Assembly (NCBI GenBank): GCA_021782065.1
Contig: JAJXVQ010000077.1
Coordinates: forward strand, 1 to 5,670
Reading direction: 5' to 3'
DNA length: 5,670 nt
Source: Pseudomonadota bacterium
GTDB lineage: Bacteria; Pseudomonadota; Gammaproteobacteria; UBA1113
The notes beneath the pieces are model-generated. The model had not been told where the DNA came from, searched no databases, and worked only from the letters and a program-made list of their open reading frames with translations. Below, one piece after another: positions 1 to 5,670 of the stretch. The stretch's first letter is position 1; every line of letters starts with the position of its first letter. Both the position numbers and the translations under genes were made by a program.

Positions 1-32
1 ATGATTAAAGTAACGGTAAATCAGAACGTCGC

Positions 33-57
33 CATCCTCGATCTTCGGTCGAGGATG
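33..57. repeat. Palindromic repeat copy, left edge (hairpin)
   Basis: Positions 33-43 pair with 47-57 to form an 11-bp stem with one T-G wobble (42/48) and a TTC loop (44-46). On the minus strand it reads TGTCATCCTCGACCGAAG..., the same sequence as the copies at the right end of the window, although its outer arm lacks the GGATCCAG end seen there. It lies upstream of the clpB promoter. There is no T-run after the stem, so it is not a typical intrinsic terminator. It belongs to a dispersed intergenic palindrome family; function unknown. Confidence 0.8.
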
Positions 58-71
58 ACAAAGCTTCGATT
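53..71. repeat. Left arm of a 19-bp perfect inverted repeat bracketing the two-gene unit
   Basis: The 19 bases from 53 to 71 (GGATGACAAAGCTTCGATT) are the exact reverse complement of 5530-5548. The match covers the end of the hairpin plus 11 bases outside it (AAGCTTCGATT), so the repeated unit is longer than the palindrome alone. The two copies face each other across about 5.5 kb containing clpB and the ankyrin gene. Confidence 0.85.
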
Positions 72-82
72 CAAATCTAGAG

Positions 83-107
83 TATTCATCTTTATTAGCG
101 ATGAATA
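83..107. promoter_or_regulatory. Inverted repeat overlapping the clpB promoter, possible operator
   Basis: TATTCATC (83-90) and GATGAATA (100-107) are perfect reverse complements separated by nine bases. The repeat covers the -35 box and ends exactly where the -10 box begins, the classic place for a repressor to block RNA polymerase. The 9-nt spacer is the geometry of the HrcA operator CIRCE, but the arms match the CIRCE arm at only about four of nine positions, so the regulator is unidentified. Confidence 0.4.
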
Positions 108-113
108 TATACT
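85..113 (+). promoter_or_regulatory. Putative sigma70-type promoter of clpB
   Basis: TTCATC (85-90) and TATACT (108-113) are separated by 17 bases. The -10 box matches TATAAT at five of six positions and the -35 box matches TTGACA at three of six. It would start transcription near 119-121, about 22-24 bases before the start codon. I see no good CTTGAA / CCCCAT pair for a heat-shock sigma32 promoter, although clpB is a sigma32 gene in E. coli. The assignment is by eye and moderate. Confidence 0.45.
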
Positions 114-142
114 ATTAAAGTATTGTTTTTAGGGAAACTTTT

Positions 143-2752
143 ATGGATATGAACCAATTTACACAATCCTTTTTAAAGGCCATAGAACGGGCGCAATCTA
201 TTGCTGTGACGCAGGAACATCAATTCATTGAGCCGCAGCACGTATTACTGGCATTATTGGAAGCAGGTGGTACGGTGGGGCAGTTGTTAAACCATTGCGG
301 TATTGCTTTACCAGCATTGCGCGCGCGCCTGGATGAATTGCTAAAAAGCATGCCGCAAGTGGCTAATGTAAACGATGTGCATGTGTCACGTGATTTACAA
401 CGCATATTATTCGCTTGTGAAAAATTAGCACGTGAACATCAAGATCAATTCATTTCTAGTGAATGGTTCATTTTAGCAGTACTAGACGTGGATTGTGCCT
501 TAAAAGAGTTGCTGCAAGATTTATATAAAGGGGCTAAAATGGGGGGGAATCTTAAAGACAAACTCACCCAGGCTATAGACAAATTACGACAAGGAGAAAA
601 AGTGATGAGTGAAGGTGCTGAAGATGCGCGTTATGCATTACAAAAATATACCGTTGATTTAACGGCACGAGCTTTAGAAGGCAAATTAGATCCAGTCATA
701 GGGCGCGATGCGGAGATTCGTCGCACCATTCAGGTATTGCAACGACGTACTAAAAATAATCCCGTATTAGTCGGTGAGCCCGGTGTGGGTAAAACGGCCA
801 TTGTGGAAGGCTTGGCGCAACGTATTATTAACAACGAAATTCCCGAAGGTTTGCGTAATAAAAAAGTCTTGGCATTGGATATGGGGGCTTTGGTGGCAGG
901 TGCTAAATATCGCGGCGAATTTGAAGAGCGTTTAAAAGCGGTGTTAACTGAATTGAATAAACAAGAAGGGCAGGTCATCTTATTTGTAGATGAGTTGCAT
1001 TTGATCGTCGGTGCGGGTAAGGCGGAAGGAGCTATGGATGCCGGCAATATGTTAAAACCGGCTTTGTCGCGTGGCGAGTTGCATTGCATCGGTGCTACTA
1101 CTTTAGATGAATACCGCAAATACATAGAGAAAGACGCGGCCTTAGAGCGACGTTTCCAAATGGTATTGGTGGATGAGCCTAGCGTTGAAGATACGATTGC
1201 CATTTTACGGGGGTTGAAAGAACGGTATGAAATTCACCATGGCGTGGAATTAACCGATAGAGCCATAGTTGCGGCGGCAACACTATCACATCGGTATATT
1301 TCAGGACGTAAATTACCAGATAAAGCTATCGATTTAATCGACGAGGCGATGAGCCATATACGCATGGAAATAGACTCCATGCCCGAGGCAATGGATAAAA
1401 TAGAACGACGATTAATTCAATTGAAAATCGAGCGAGAAGCTTTGAAAAAAGAAAAAGATGAGGCTTCTAAAAAACGTTTGCAGGACTTAGAAGTTGAAAT
1501 CAAAAAACTAGAGCGTGAATTTGCAGACTTTTCTGAAGTGTGGAAGGCAGAGAAAGCCGCCATTCAAGGAACTAAAGGGATAAAAGAAAAATTAGAAACG
1601 GCACGCATGGAAATGGAAAGTGCGCGTCGTGCGAATGATCTTGCGAAAATGTCTGAGTTGCAATATGGCCGTATCCCTGAACTGGAAAAACAATTGCAAG
1701 CAGCAAGTCAATTGGAAGGACAGCCTACGCGTTTGGTGCGCACTGCGGTCACCGAAGAGGAAATCGCTGAAATTGTGTCTAAATGGACACATATTCCTGT
1801 CAATCGCATGTTAACGGGCGAAAAAGAAAAGTTATTGAAAATGGAAGATGCTTTGCATAAACGTTTAGTGGGGCAGGATGAAGCCGTTTCCGTAGTATCT
1901 AATGCTATTCGTCGTTCGCGTGCTGGTTTATCTGATCCGAATCGTCCCATAGGTTCCTTCTTATTTTTGGGACCTACCGGCGTGGGTAAGACCGAATTGT
2001 GTAAAGCCTTAGCGCAATTCTTATTTGATACCGAAGATGCCATGATTCGTATAGACATGTCGGAATTTATGGAAAAACATTCAGTCGCGCGTTTAATAGG
2101 CGCTCCTCCGGGTTATGTGGGTTATGAAGAGGGCGGTTACTTGACCGAAGCGGTACGTCGTAAACCGTATTCGTTGATTCTGTTGGATGAAATTGAAAAA
2201 GCGCATCACGATGTGTTTAATATTTTATTGCAAGTCTTAGACGATGGTCGTTTAACCGATGGTCAAGGCCGTACGGTTGATTTTAAAAATACGGTTATTG
2301 TCATGACTTCTAATCTAGGTTCCATGTTAATCCAAGAAAGCGTGCAAAAAGGTGAAACCGATTATGCCACCATGAAGGCCAAAGTGATGGAAGTGGTTTC
2401 AGAACATTTCCGTCCTGAATTCATTAATCGCTTAGATGAAATAGTCGTATTCCATCCCTTAAGTGAGGCACAAATTGAGCATATCGCAGGTTTGCAAATT
2501 GAGCGTTTAGCACAACGTTTAAAACACAACGATATTATTTTAGAATGCGATAAAAAAGTTCTAGATTATTTGGCGGAGCGCGGCTACGATGTCTTGTATG
2601 GTGCGCGTCCGTTGAAGCGCACGGTGCAGCAATACTTGGAAGATCCTTTGGCTCAAAATTTGTTAAAAGGCGATTATCTGCCTGGTGATACAGTAAAAGT
2701 TTCGGTTAAGGGCGATGCTTTGCATTTTGATTGTAAAAAGAGCAAAGGTTAA
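143..2752 (+). CDS. clpB: ATP-dependent disaggregase ClpB (Hsp100)
   Basis: This cytoplasmic hexameric AAA+ chaperone threads aggregated protein through its central pore and works with DnaK/DnaJ/GrpE. All domains are visible: Clp N-domain (about 1-148), NBD1 with Walker A GEPGVGKT (211-218), pore tyrosine Y256, Walker B ending D283-E284 and Arg fingers R336/R337; coiled-coil M-domain (about 410-530, with the conserved SELQYG around Y508); NBD2 with Walker A GPTGVGKT (610-617), pore Y658, Walker B D682-E683, Arg finger R763 and sensor-2 GARPLKR (from 820). The 869 residues compare with 857 in E. coli; a short insertion (about 128-136) separates the N-domain repeats from the linker, and the C-terminus ends in a basic KKSKG. 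The start at 143 is supported by AGGGA at 131-135, seven bases upstream; ATG at 149 is a minor alternative. Unusual residues include H550 where the family has TGIPV, L287 and M403. The stop overlaps that of the convergent gene. Family assignment is near certain. Confidence 0.98.
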   Translation: MDMNQFTQSFLKAIERAQSIAVTQEHQFIEPQHVLLALLEAGGTVGQLLNHCGIALPALRARLDELLKSMPQVANVNDVHVSRDLQRILFACEKLAREHQDQFISSEWFILAVLDVDCALKELLQDLYKGAKMGGNLKDKLTQAIDKLRQGEKVMSEGAEDARYALQKYTVDLTARALEGKLDPVIGRDAEIRRTIQVLQRRTKNNPVLVGEPGVGKTAIVEGLAQRIINNEIPEGLRNKKVLALDMGALVAGAKYRGEFEERLKAVLTELNKQEGQVILFVDELHLIVGAGKAEGAMDAGNMLKPALSRGELHCIGATTLDEYRKYIEKDAALERRFQMVLVDEPSVEDTIAILRGLKERYEIHHGVELTDRAIVAAATLSHRYISGRKLPDKAIDLIDEAMSHIRMEIDSMPEAMDKIERRLIQLKIEREALKKEKDEASKKRLQDLEVEIKKLEREFADFSEVWKAEKAAIQGTKGIKEKLETARMEMESARRANDLAKMSELQYGRIPELEKQLQAASQLEGQPTRLVRTAVTEEEIAEIVSKWTHIPVNRMLTGEKEKLLKMEDALHKRLVGQDEAVSVVSNAIRRSRAGLSDPNRPIGSFLFLGPTGVGKTELCKALAQFLFDTEDAMIRIDMSEFMEKHSVARLIGAPPGYVGYEEGGYLTEAVRRKPYSLILLDEIEKAHHDVFNILLQVLDDGRLTDGQGRTVDFKNTVIVMTSNLGSMLIQESVQKGETDYATMKAKVMEVVSEHFRPEFINRLDEIVVFHPLSEAQIEHIAGLQIERLAQRLKHNDIILECDKKVLDYLAERGYDVLYGARPLKRTVQQYLEDPLAQNLLKGDYLPGDTVKVSVKGDALHFDCKKSKG
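591..607 (+). promoter_or_regulatory. Internal translation start for a short ClpB isoform
   Basis: AAGGAG (591-596) is followed after five bases by an in-frame GTG (602-604, V154) and directly by ATG (605-607, M155). By alignment V154 matches Val149 of E. coli ClpB, the known internal GTG start of the N-domain-less isoform. The Shine-Dalgarno is stronger than that of the main start. The short form would be about 715 residues, lacking the substrate-engaging N-domain. The site is seen in the sequence; its use is inferred from E. coli. Confidence 0.65.
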
Positions 2753-5346
2753 ATATTATAGTTCCTAGCTGGCCGGGCCCGGTCACGCGACCTCTCCGTC
2801 GTGCTCGTGCCTGCGCGCGGGGGCGCCGTTAGCGGAGGAGGTAACTTAATGAGCTCTGCCATGCTTTGAGCCGATGCGCCAGGTACTGACGATGTAGGCG
2901 GTGGTATGAAAGAATCTATTTCTTCCTGAATAGGGGCTTCATAACTGGGTGGGTTACGTCTTGAAACGACAGGCGCACTGGAAGATAAAGCATTAGAAGA
3001 TGAACCACTAAAAGAAGCGCTAAAAAATGTAGAACTAGAAGATGAAGAACTAGAAGAGGTAGAGCGAGCGTTAGTTGATTGTGATATATGATGCATACGT
3101 GGTGGGGCGGTAGGTGGTGCTGATAAAAACTTGCTAGAAGATGAAACGTTAGAAGATGAAGCGCTGAAAGGTGAAAAGTTAGACCATAAATCAGTTGCAG
3201 AGTCCAAAATGCCAGCCGCCGGTGTAGCAATAAAATCTGATATTTCCGCTAAAATTTTGTCTGCAACAACAGGGGTAGATCCCTGTTTATCGCCATCAAA
3301 AGATGATGGATACAAATCCGGAACATGGCGTTGCAATTCCGGGAAATTGTCGCAAAGCACTCTTATCTTTTTTATAAATATTTCGCTTTCTTCCTTTGAA
3401 AAGAAAAGTGATTGTAGCAGTTCTCCCCGCCAATTTAACAGGTTGATAAACCATGGGCCATCAGGCAATTTGCCGCCATGCTCAGTAATATAGGCGCATA
3501 AATTTTGTAAGAGGTCAAGATCGTCTATGTGAATTATCTTTATAATGCAGGATTCCGTAAAAGAATAAATAGTAACGTTGTATTTTAAGCTATAGTGCAA
3601 ACATGTATTCACCATCGTACTTATACTTGCCATGGCAAAGTCACCCCTAAGTTTAGCATCAAGATCATACTTACCAGCAGCAGTCCTTTCACGGCAATAA
3701 ATTTCTTGCTGGGCATATAATTTTTTTAATAATATAGGCCATGCAAAATTTATTATCTCACCCGCTTCGCTTGGGGCTACATTATGCAGTAAAGGTATTA
3801 AGTGAGACCAATGATTGTTTCTCACCGCTCTCTCTAGAATACTCTCTGGGTTAGTAGTATCGGTATGTTTCAGTATTCTCAAATGTTCTTCACTACTGAT
3901 CAAAGCACATCGCGTTCTAGTTGCTATATGCGAAACGTTCAGGGGGATTTTATGCAAAGTACTAACTAATCTGTCTAAATCATCCGGTTCCAATGGGCTG
4001 AGTAAATCCAGCCCTTTTAATTCTTCAGCAGAATAAAAATTTTCTAAAAAACAGAGTGGCTCTAGGTAATCCTCGTTTAAATAATCTAAAAATAAATTTA
4101 GAAAGGCTTTTTTGATCGAGGGGTTTTTCATTAACCGCTTAAGGTCAACCTTGTGGCTTTCTATAGTATGGTTGAAAAGAAAATAACGGCTCAAAGCATT
4201 TAAATTTTGCCATTTCTCTCGAGACGGCATATCAGCCATTAAGATTGTTGCGACTAATTGAGTTAAATCATTTTCTTCTGCGAGAGAAAGTATTGGATAT
4301 AAACTCGAGCTCGATGTGCTCGAGGAAGAGAGTGTTTGACATAAACTTGAGCTAGATGTTCTTGGGGAAGAAAGTGTTGGATACGAACTCGGGCGTGATG
4401 CGATCGAAGATAAGTATAATGTCGCATACAATACTTGATTCGTATTTCCGCTCATGGTTCTAACATAACTAGCGTCTAGATTTTGATCCGCGTGTGGAAA
4501 GCAGGCATTAGCGCCACGGCCATAATTATCTCTTGCTTCTGGATCTGCGCCATGGTCAATTAATAATTTTATTAGCCGATCTTTATTTCGTGAGTCACTC
4601 AATTGAATGAAACGAACAATATGCACTAATAAGGGCGCATTGACGTTTGTATCATCACGCATATTAGCATCGAAGAGCTTTGTTTGCAGCAAAGCGCGCA
4701 GTAAAGGATAGACACGCATGTGCCGTAAATAATATGGAAAATTACTATTTTCCCATTCATCTGGTCTGGGATTAAACGTAATAAAGTCAAAGAATTTTCT
4801 CTCAGAAATAGTCGCATTTGTTATACGCTGTCTAACGGTTTCTCTGTCAGCATATTCCGCTAAAAATTCTAGTTGTGAAACGAGTATATCAGAATAACTA
4901 TCAAGTGCTTCATCTTCATAATCTCTAGATTCAATGCGTGAAAGTTTACTCAAGAGCGCATTAAATTGAGCCTGTTTAAATTGTGGACGCCAACCAGCTT
5001 GCGAAAATTTTTTTAAAGTTGCGATAAAGGATAGACCCGCGGAAGAAGGGTCAAAACGATAAGGATAACTTCCCCATGAAAAACACCACTTTTCTTTAGC
5101 ATCGGCAAAGGAAATGCTTAACCACTGCTGATGAATGATATGGTCAAAATTTTCCTGAGCGGCGGGGTTATAAGCAAATAACTTTTTTAGATCAACGGGT
5201 TTATGATAGAGTTTCTGATGTAAGTCAATGAGTGAATTAATATCGTTAAAAATTGCAGTTGGATCTTTTTTTTCTAAAACGGTCAAAAATGCGCGTTCAA
5301 ATGCTGTTGCATCGATCAATATTTTAACATCTTGTTCTGATTGCAT
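2749..5346 (-). CDS. Ankyrin-repeat, Ser/Pro-rich protein of unknown function (candidate secreted effector)
   Basis: I do not recognise this 865-residue protein. It starts at ATG 5344-5346 with a good ribosome-binding site (AAGGAA on the minus strand, 5355-5360, eight bases away). No signal peptide or membrane helix is visible. Residues 1-240 are mostly helical-looking, with no known motif. Residues about 241-280 form an ankyrin repeat ending [15 protein letters not shown], and 499-525 ([20 protein letters not shown]) resemble a decayed second one. Residues 317-358 are three 14-residue serine-rich units. From about 720 the chain is low-complexity: serine runs (nine in a row at 764-772), PTAPPR at 745-750, PPSY at 799-802, an acidic QEEIDSF patch, and a second TAPPR at 840-844. 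The last 26-30 residues are Arg-rich and coded by strongly GC-rich DNA. Ankyrin repeats in an AT-rich, host-associated-looking genome suggest a host-directed effector, possibly of a Dot/Icm type IV system; no secretion genes are present to support this. The gene is convergent with clpB and shares its stop bases. Confidence 0.9.
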   Translation of the reverse strand: MQSEQDVKILIDATAFERAFLTVLEKKDPTAIFNDINSLIDLHQKLYHKPVDLKKLFAYNPAAQENFDHIIHQQWLSISFADAKEKWCFSWGSYPYRFDPSSAGLSFIATLKKFSQAGWRPQFKQAQFNALLSKLSRIESRDYEDEALDSYSDILVSQLEFLAEYADRETVRQRITNATISERKFFDFITFNPRPDEWENSNFPYYLRHMRVYPLLRALLQTKLFDANMRDDTNVNAPLLVHIVRFIQLSDSRNKDRLIKLLIDHGADPEARDNYGRGANACFPHADQNLDASYVRTMSGNTNQVLYATLYLSSIASRPSSYPTLSSPRTSSSSLCQTLSSSSTSSSSLYPILSLAEENDLTQLVATILMADMPSREKWQNLNALSRYFLFNHTIESHKVDLKRLMKNPSIKKAFLNLFLDYLNEDYLEPLCFLENFYSAEELKGLDLLSPLEPDDLDRLVSTLHKIPLNVSHIATRTRCALISSEEHLRILKHTDTTNPESILERAVRNNHWSHLIPLLHNVAPSEAGEIINFAWPILLKKLYAQQEIYCRERTAAGKYDLDAKLRGDFAMASISTMVNTCLHYSLKYNVTIYSFTESCIIKIIHIDDLDLLQNLCAYITEHGGKLPDGPWFINLLNWRGELLQSLFFSKEESEIFIKKIRVLCDNFPELQRHVPDLYPSSFDGDKQGSTPVVADKILAEISDFIATPAAGILDSATDLWSNFSPFSASSSNVSSSSKFLSAPPTAPPRMHHISQSTNARSTSSSSSSSSSTFFSASFSGSSSNALSSSAPVVSRRNPPSYEAPIQEEIDSFIPPPTSSVPGASAQSMAELIKLPPPLTAPPRAGTSTTERSRDRARPARNYNI
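2764..2841. other. GC-rich island encoding the C-terminal tail of the ankyrin protein
   Basis: By hand count 60 of 78 bases are G or C (about 77%), while both flanks are clearly AT-rich. It contains the 10-bp palindrome CCGGGCCCGG (2773-2782) and the run GCGCGCGGGGGCGCC. On the minus strand it encodes the tail rich in P, T, A and R, with codons such as AGG, CGG, GCC and CCG that are rare elsewhere in this gene. It ends just before the shared stop codons. The composition suggests a separate origin from the rest of the gene. Confidence 0.75.
2978..3064. repeat. Degenerate 15-bp tandem repeats, first cluster (polyserine coding)
   Basis: On the plus strand, units like CTAGAAGATGAA plus three variable bases recur with a 15-bp period: 2978-2992 and 2993-3007, then 3035-3049 and 3050-3064, with a phase break between the pairs. 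On the coding (minus) strand they give five-residue x-S-S-S-[NS] units, including the nine-serine run. This looks like a slippage-prone minisatellite within the disordered tail. Confidence 0.7.
3134..3178. repeat. 15-bp tandem repeats, second cluster
   Basis: There are three consecutive 15-bp units, 3134-3148, 3149-3163 and 3164-3178. The first two differ at only about three bases and the third has diverged. They encode [12 protein letters not shown] on the minus strand. They are the same unit family as the cluster at 2978-3064, separated from it by the PTAPPR-coding segment, so the SSS-N block appears to have been duplicated around it. Confidence 0.7.
4273..4398. repeat. Three 42-bp tandem repeats (14-residue serine-rich units)
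   Basis: There are three in-frame 42-bp units within the ankyrin gene: 4357-4398, 4315-4356 and 4273-4314 in coding order. They encode [28 protein letters not shown] and [14 protein letters not shown] (residues 317-358). The unit length is a multiple of three, so copy-number change keeps the frame. They sit directly after the ankyrin region and probably act as a flexible linker to the second half. The preceding residues ([10 protein letters not shown]) may be a decayed fourth unit. Confidence 0.85.
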
Positions 5347-5354
5347 AATTAAAA

Positions 5355-5360
5355 TTCCTT
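5355..5360 (-). promoter_or_regulatory. Ribosome-binding site of the ankyrin gene
   Basis: The minus strand reads AAGGAA here, within GAAGGAA, eight bases before the ATG at 5346-5344. This fixes the start of the 865-residue protein. I could not find a convincing -35/-10 pair for this gene in 5361-5450; TTGCTC and TACGAT with an 18-base gap are the best I see and are poor. Confidence 0.7.
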
Positions 5361-5447
5361 CTACTTAAGCTCCAATAATCAGAGTTATCTAAATGACTCG
5401 ATATATCGTAACATAATCAAATTAGAGTGAGCAATAAGGAAATTAAT

Positions 5448-5525
5448 ATGCCTGTTACATCTTCAGGTGCGTTTGGTATATACCCATCGCCAATGAAGAT
5501 GCGAGATTTGAATAAACGAATTTAA
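5448..5525 (+). CDS. Possible 25-residue ORF or 5' remnant of a lost gene
   Basis: ATG at 5448 is preceded by AAGGA (5436-5440) at a seven-base spacing and opens a 25-codon frame (starting MPVTSSGAFG, ending LNKRI) that stops at TAA 5523-5525. It is divergent from the ankyrin gene. The palindromic repeat block starts only a few bases after the stop. The peptide has no recognisable motif. It may be a true small protein, the start of a gene replaced or cut by the repeats, or chance; the ribosome-binding site is the only support. Confidence 0.25.
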   Translation: MPVTSSGAFGIYPSPMKMRDLNKRI

Positions 5526-5529
5526 CTTT

Positions 5530-5569
5530 AATCGAAGCTTTGTCATCCCCGACGAAGTCGGGGATCCAG
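5530..5569. repeat. Palindromic repeat copy A, with right arm of the 19-bp inverted repeat
   Basis: ATCCCCGAC (5545-5553) pairs perfectly with GTCGGGGAT (5557-5565) around a GAA loop, followed by CCAG. The leading bases 5530-5548 are the exact reverse complement of 53-71 at the other end of the window. No T-run follows the stem. Confidence 0.85.
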
Positions 5570-5574
5570 CACAT

Positions 5575-5605
5575 TGTCATCCTCGACCGAAGGTCGGGGA
5601 TCCAG
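5575..5605. repeat. Palindromic repeat copy B
   Basis: This copy reads TGTCATCCTCGAC, then CGAAG, then GTCGGGGATCCAG. The stem 5579-5588 / 5592-5601 is ten base pairs with one T-G wobble and a GAA loop. It has the same orientation as copy A, five bases downstream of it. Confidence 0.85.
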
Positions 5606-5623
5606 GATCATATAGGCTTTTTT

Positions 5624-5666
5624 CTGGATCCCCGACTGCGGCCTCGCGGCCGCGTCGAGGATGACA
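5624..5666. repeat. Palindromic repeat copy C, inverted, with an enlarged GC-rich loop
   Basis: CTGGATCCCCGAC (5624-5636) and GTCGAGGATGACA (5654-5666) are exact reverse complements of the two arms of copy B. The centre is not CGAAG but 17 GC-rich bases (5637-5653) that form their own hairpin, GCGGCC (5638-5643) with GGCCGC (5648-5653). Copies B and C face each other over an 18-base spacer and could form a large cruciform or RNA hairpin. The spacer ends in six Ts (5618-5623). Confidence 0.85.
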
Positions 5667-5670
5667 CAAC

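Noticed and set aside
83..107. Canonical CIRCE (HrcA) operator
   Set aside because: Only the nine-base spacer agrees; the arms match the CIRCE consensus at about four of nine positions, so it is reported only as an unassigned inverted repeat.
1..132. A 43-codon frame starting with ATG at base 1 and running through the left palindrome to TAG at 130-132
   Set aside because: It could be the end of an upstream gene cut by the window, but it reads through an intergenic repeat, overlaps the likely clpB promoter and has no recognisable peptide. Without upstream sequence it cannot be supported.
730..1203. A 157-codon antisense frame opposite clpB, plus shorter antisense frames at 220-405, 1592-1792 and 1708-2058
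   Set aside because: They mirror conserved ClpB codons, have no proper ribosome-binding sites and no domain; they are shadows of clpB.
2836..2869. Perfect AGGAGGT followed by ATG on the plus strand
   Set aside because: The frame stops after six codons and the sequence is the complement of proline/threonine codons of the ankyrin protein, so the match is coincidental.
2916..3493. Overlapping frames on both strands in the serine-rich end of the ankyrin gene, one acidic (LEDE repeats) and one leucine/histidine-rich
   Set aside because: They result from reading the 15-bp serine-coding repeats in other frames; the 865-residue frame is continuous through the whole region.
5606..5636. Intrinsic terminator at the six-T run (5618-5623)
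   Set aside because: The Ts lie 12 bases after copy B and immediately before copy C, not directly after a stem, and no gene except the 25-codon ORF ends into it from the left.
5530..5666. CRISPR array
   Set aside because: The repeats are palindromic with copies in both orientations, spaced 5 and 18 bases apart, without regular spacers.

Overview
The window holds two large, intact convergent genes between copies of a short palindromic repeat. The left gene (143-2752, +) is clpB, the Hsp100 disaggregase. It closely follows the gammaproteobacterial ClpB pattern over its full length. The right gene (2749-5346, -) encodes an 865-residue protein I cannot assign to a known family. It has one clear ankyrin repeat, a second degenerate one, two kinds of serine-rich tandem repeat and a proline-rich C-terminal tail. 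The moderately AT-rich background, the gammaproteobacterial-type ClpB, the eukaryote-like ankyrin protein and the intergenic TGTCATCC...GGATCCAG palindromes together suggest a host-associated intracellular gammaproteobacterium, most plausibly of the Legionellales (Rickettsiella/Diplorickettsia/Coxiella-like). That placement is inference; no marker gene here proves it.

Layout: 1-142 carries a palindromic repeat (33-57), then a clpB promoter region with a sigma70-like promoter (85-113) overlapped by a perfect 8-bp inverted repeat with a 9-nt spacer (83-107), a possible repressor operator. clpB follows with a good ribosome-binding site. It also has an internal Shine-Dalgarno plus GTG-ATG pair at the position where E. 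coli makes the short ClpB isoform. The two big genes meet tail to tail and share the TTAA at 2749-2752 as both stop codons, so there is no intergenic terminator. The last ~80 bp of the ankyrin gene is about 77% GC, unlike everything around it. The 5' end of the ankyrin gene faces a ~100-bp spacer (5347-5447) and a tiny 25-codon ORF with a good ribosome-binding site (5448-5525). The right edge (5530-5666) is three palindromic repeat copies, two of which form a composite cruciform.

Functionally, ClpB is a cytoplasmic housekeeping/stress chaperone working with DnaK. The ankyrin protein looks like a candidate secreted effector: it has no signal peptide or membrane segment, and its disordered tail contains a PTAP motif and a PPSY (PPxY) motif. 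In viral and host proteins these recruit TSG101/ESCRT-I and Nedd4-type WW domains. The two genes probably have no functional link beyond adjacency. The best lead in the window is this unassigned protein: its late-domain-like motifs, its expanding serine repeats and its foreign-looking GC-rich C-terminus.
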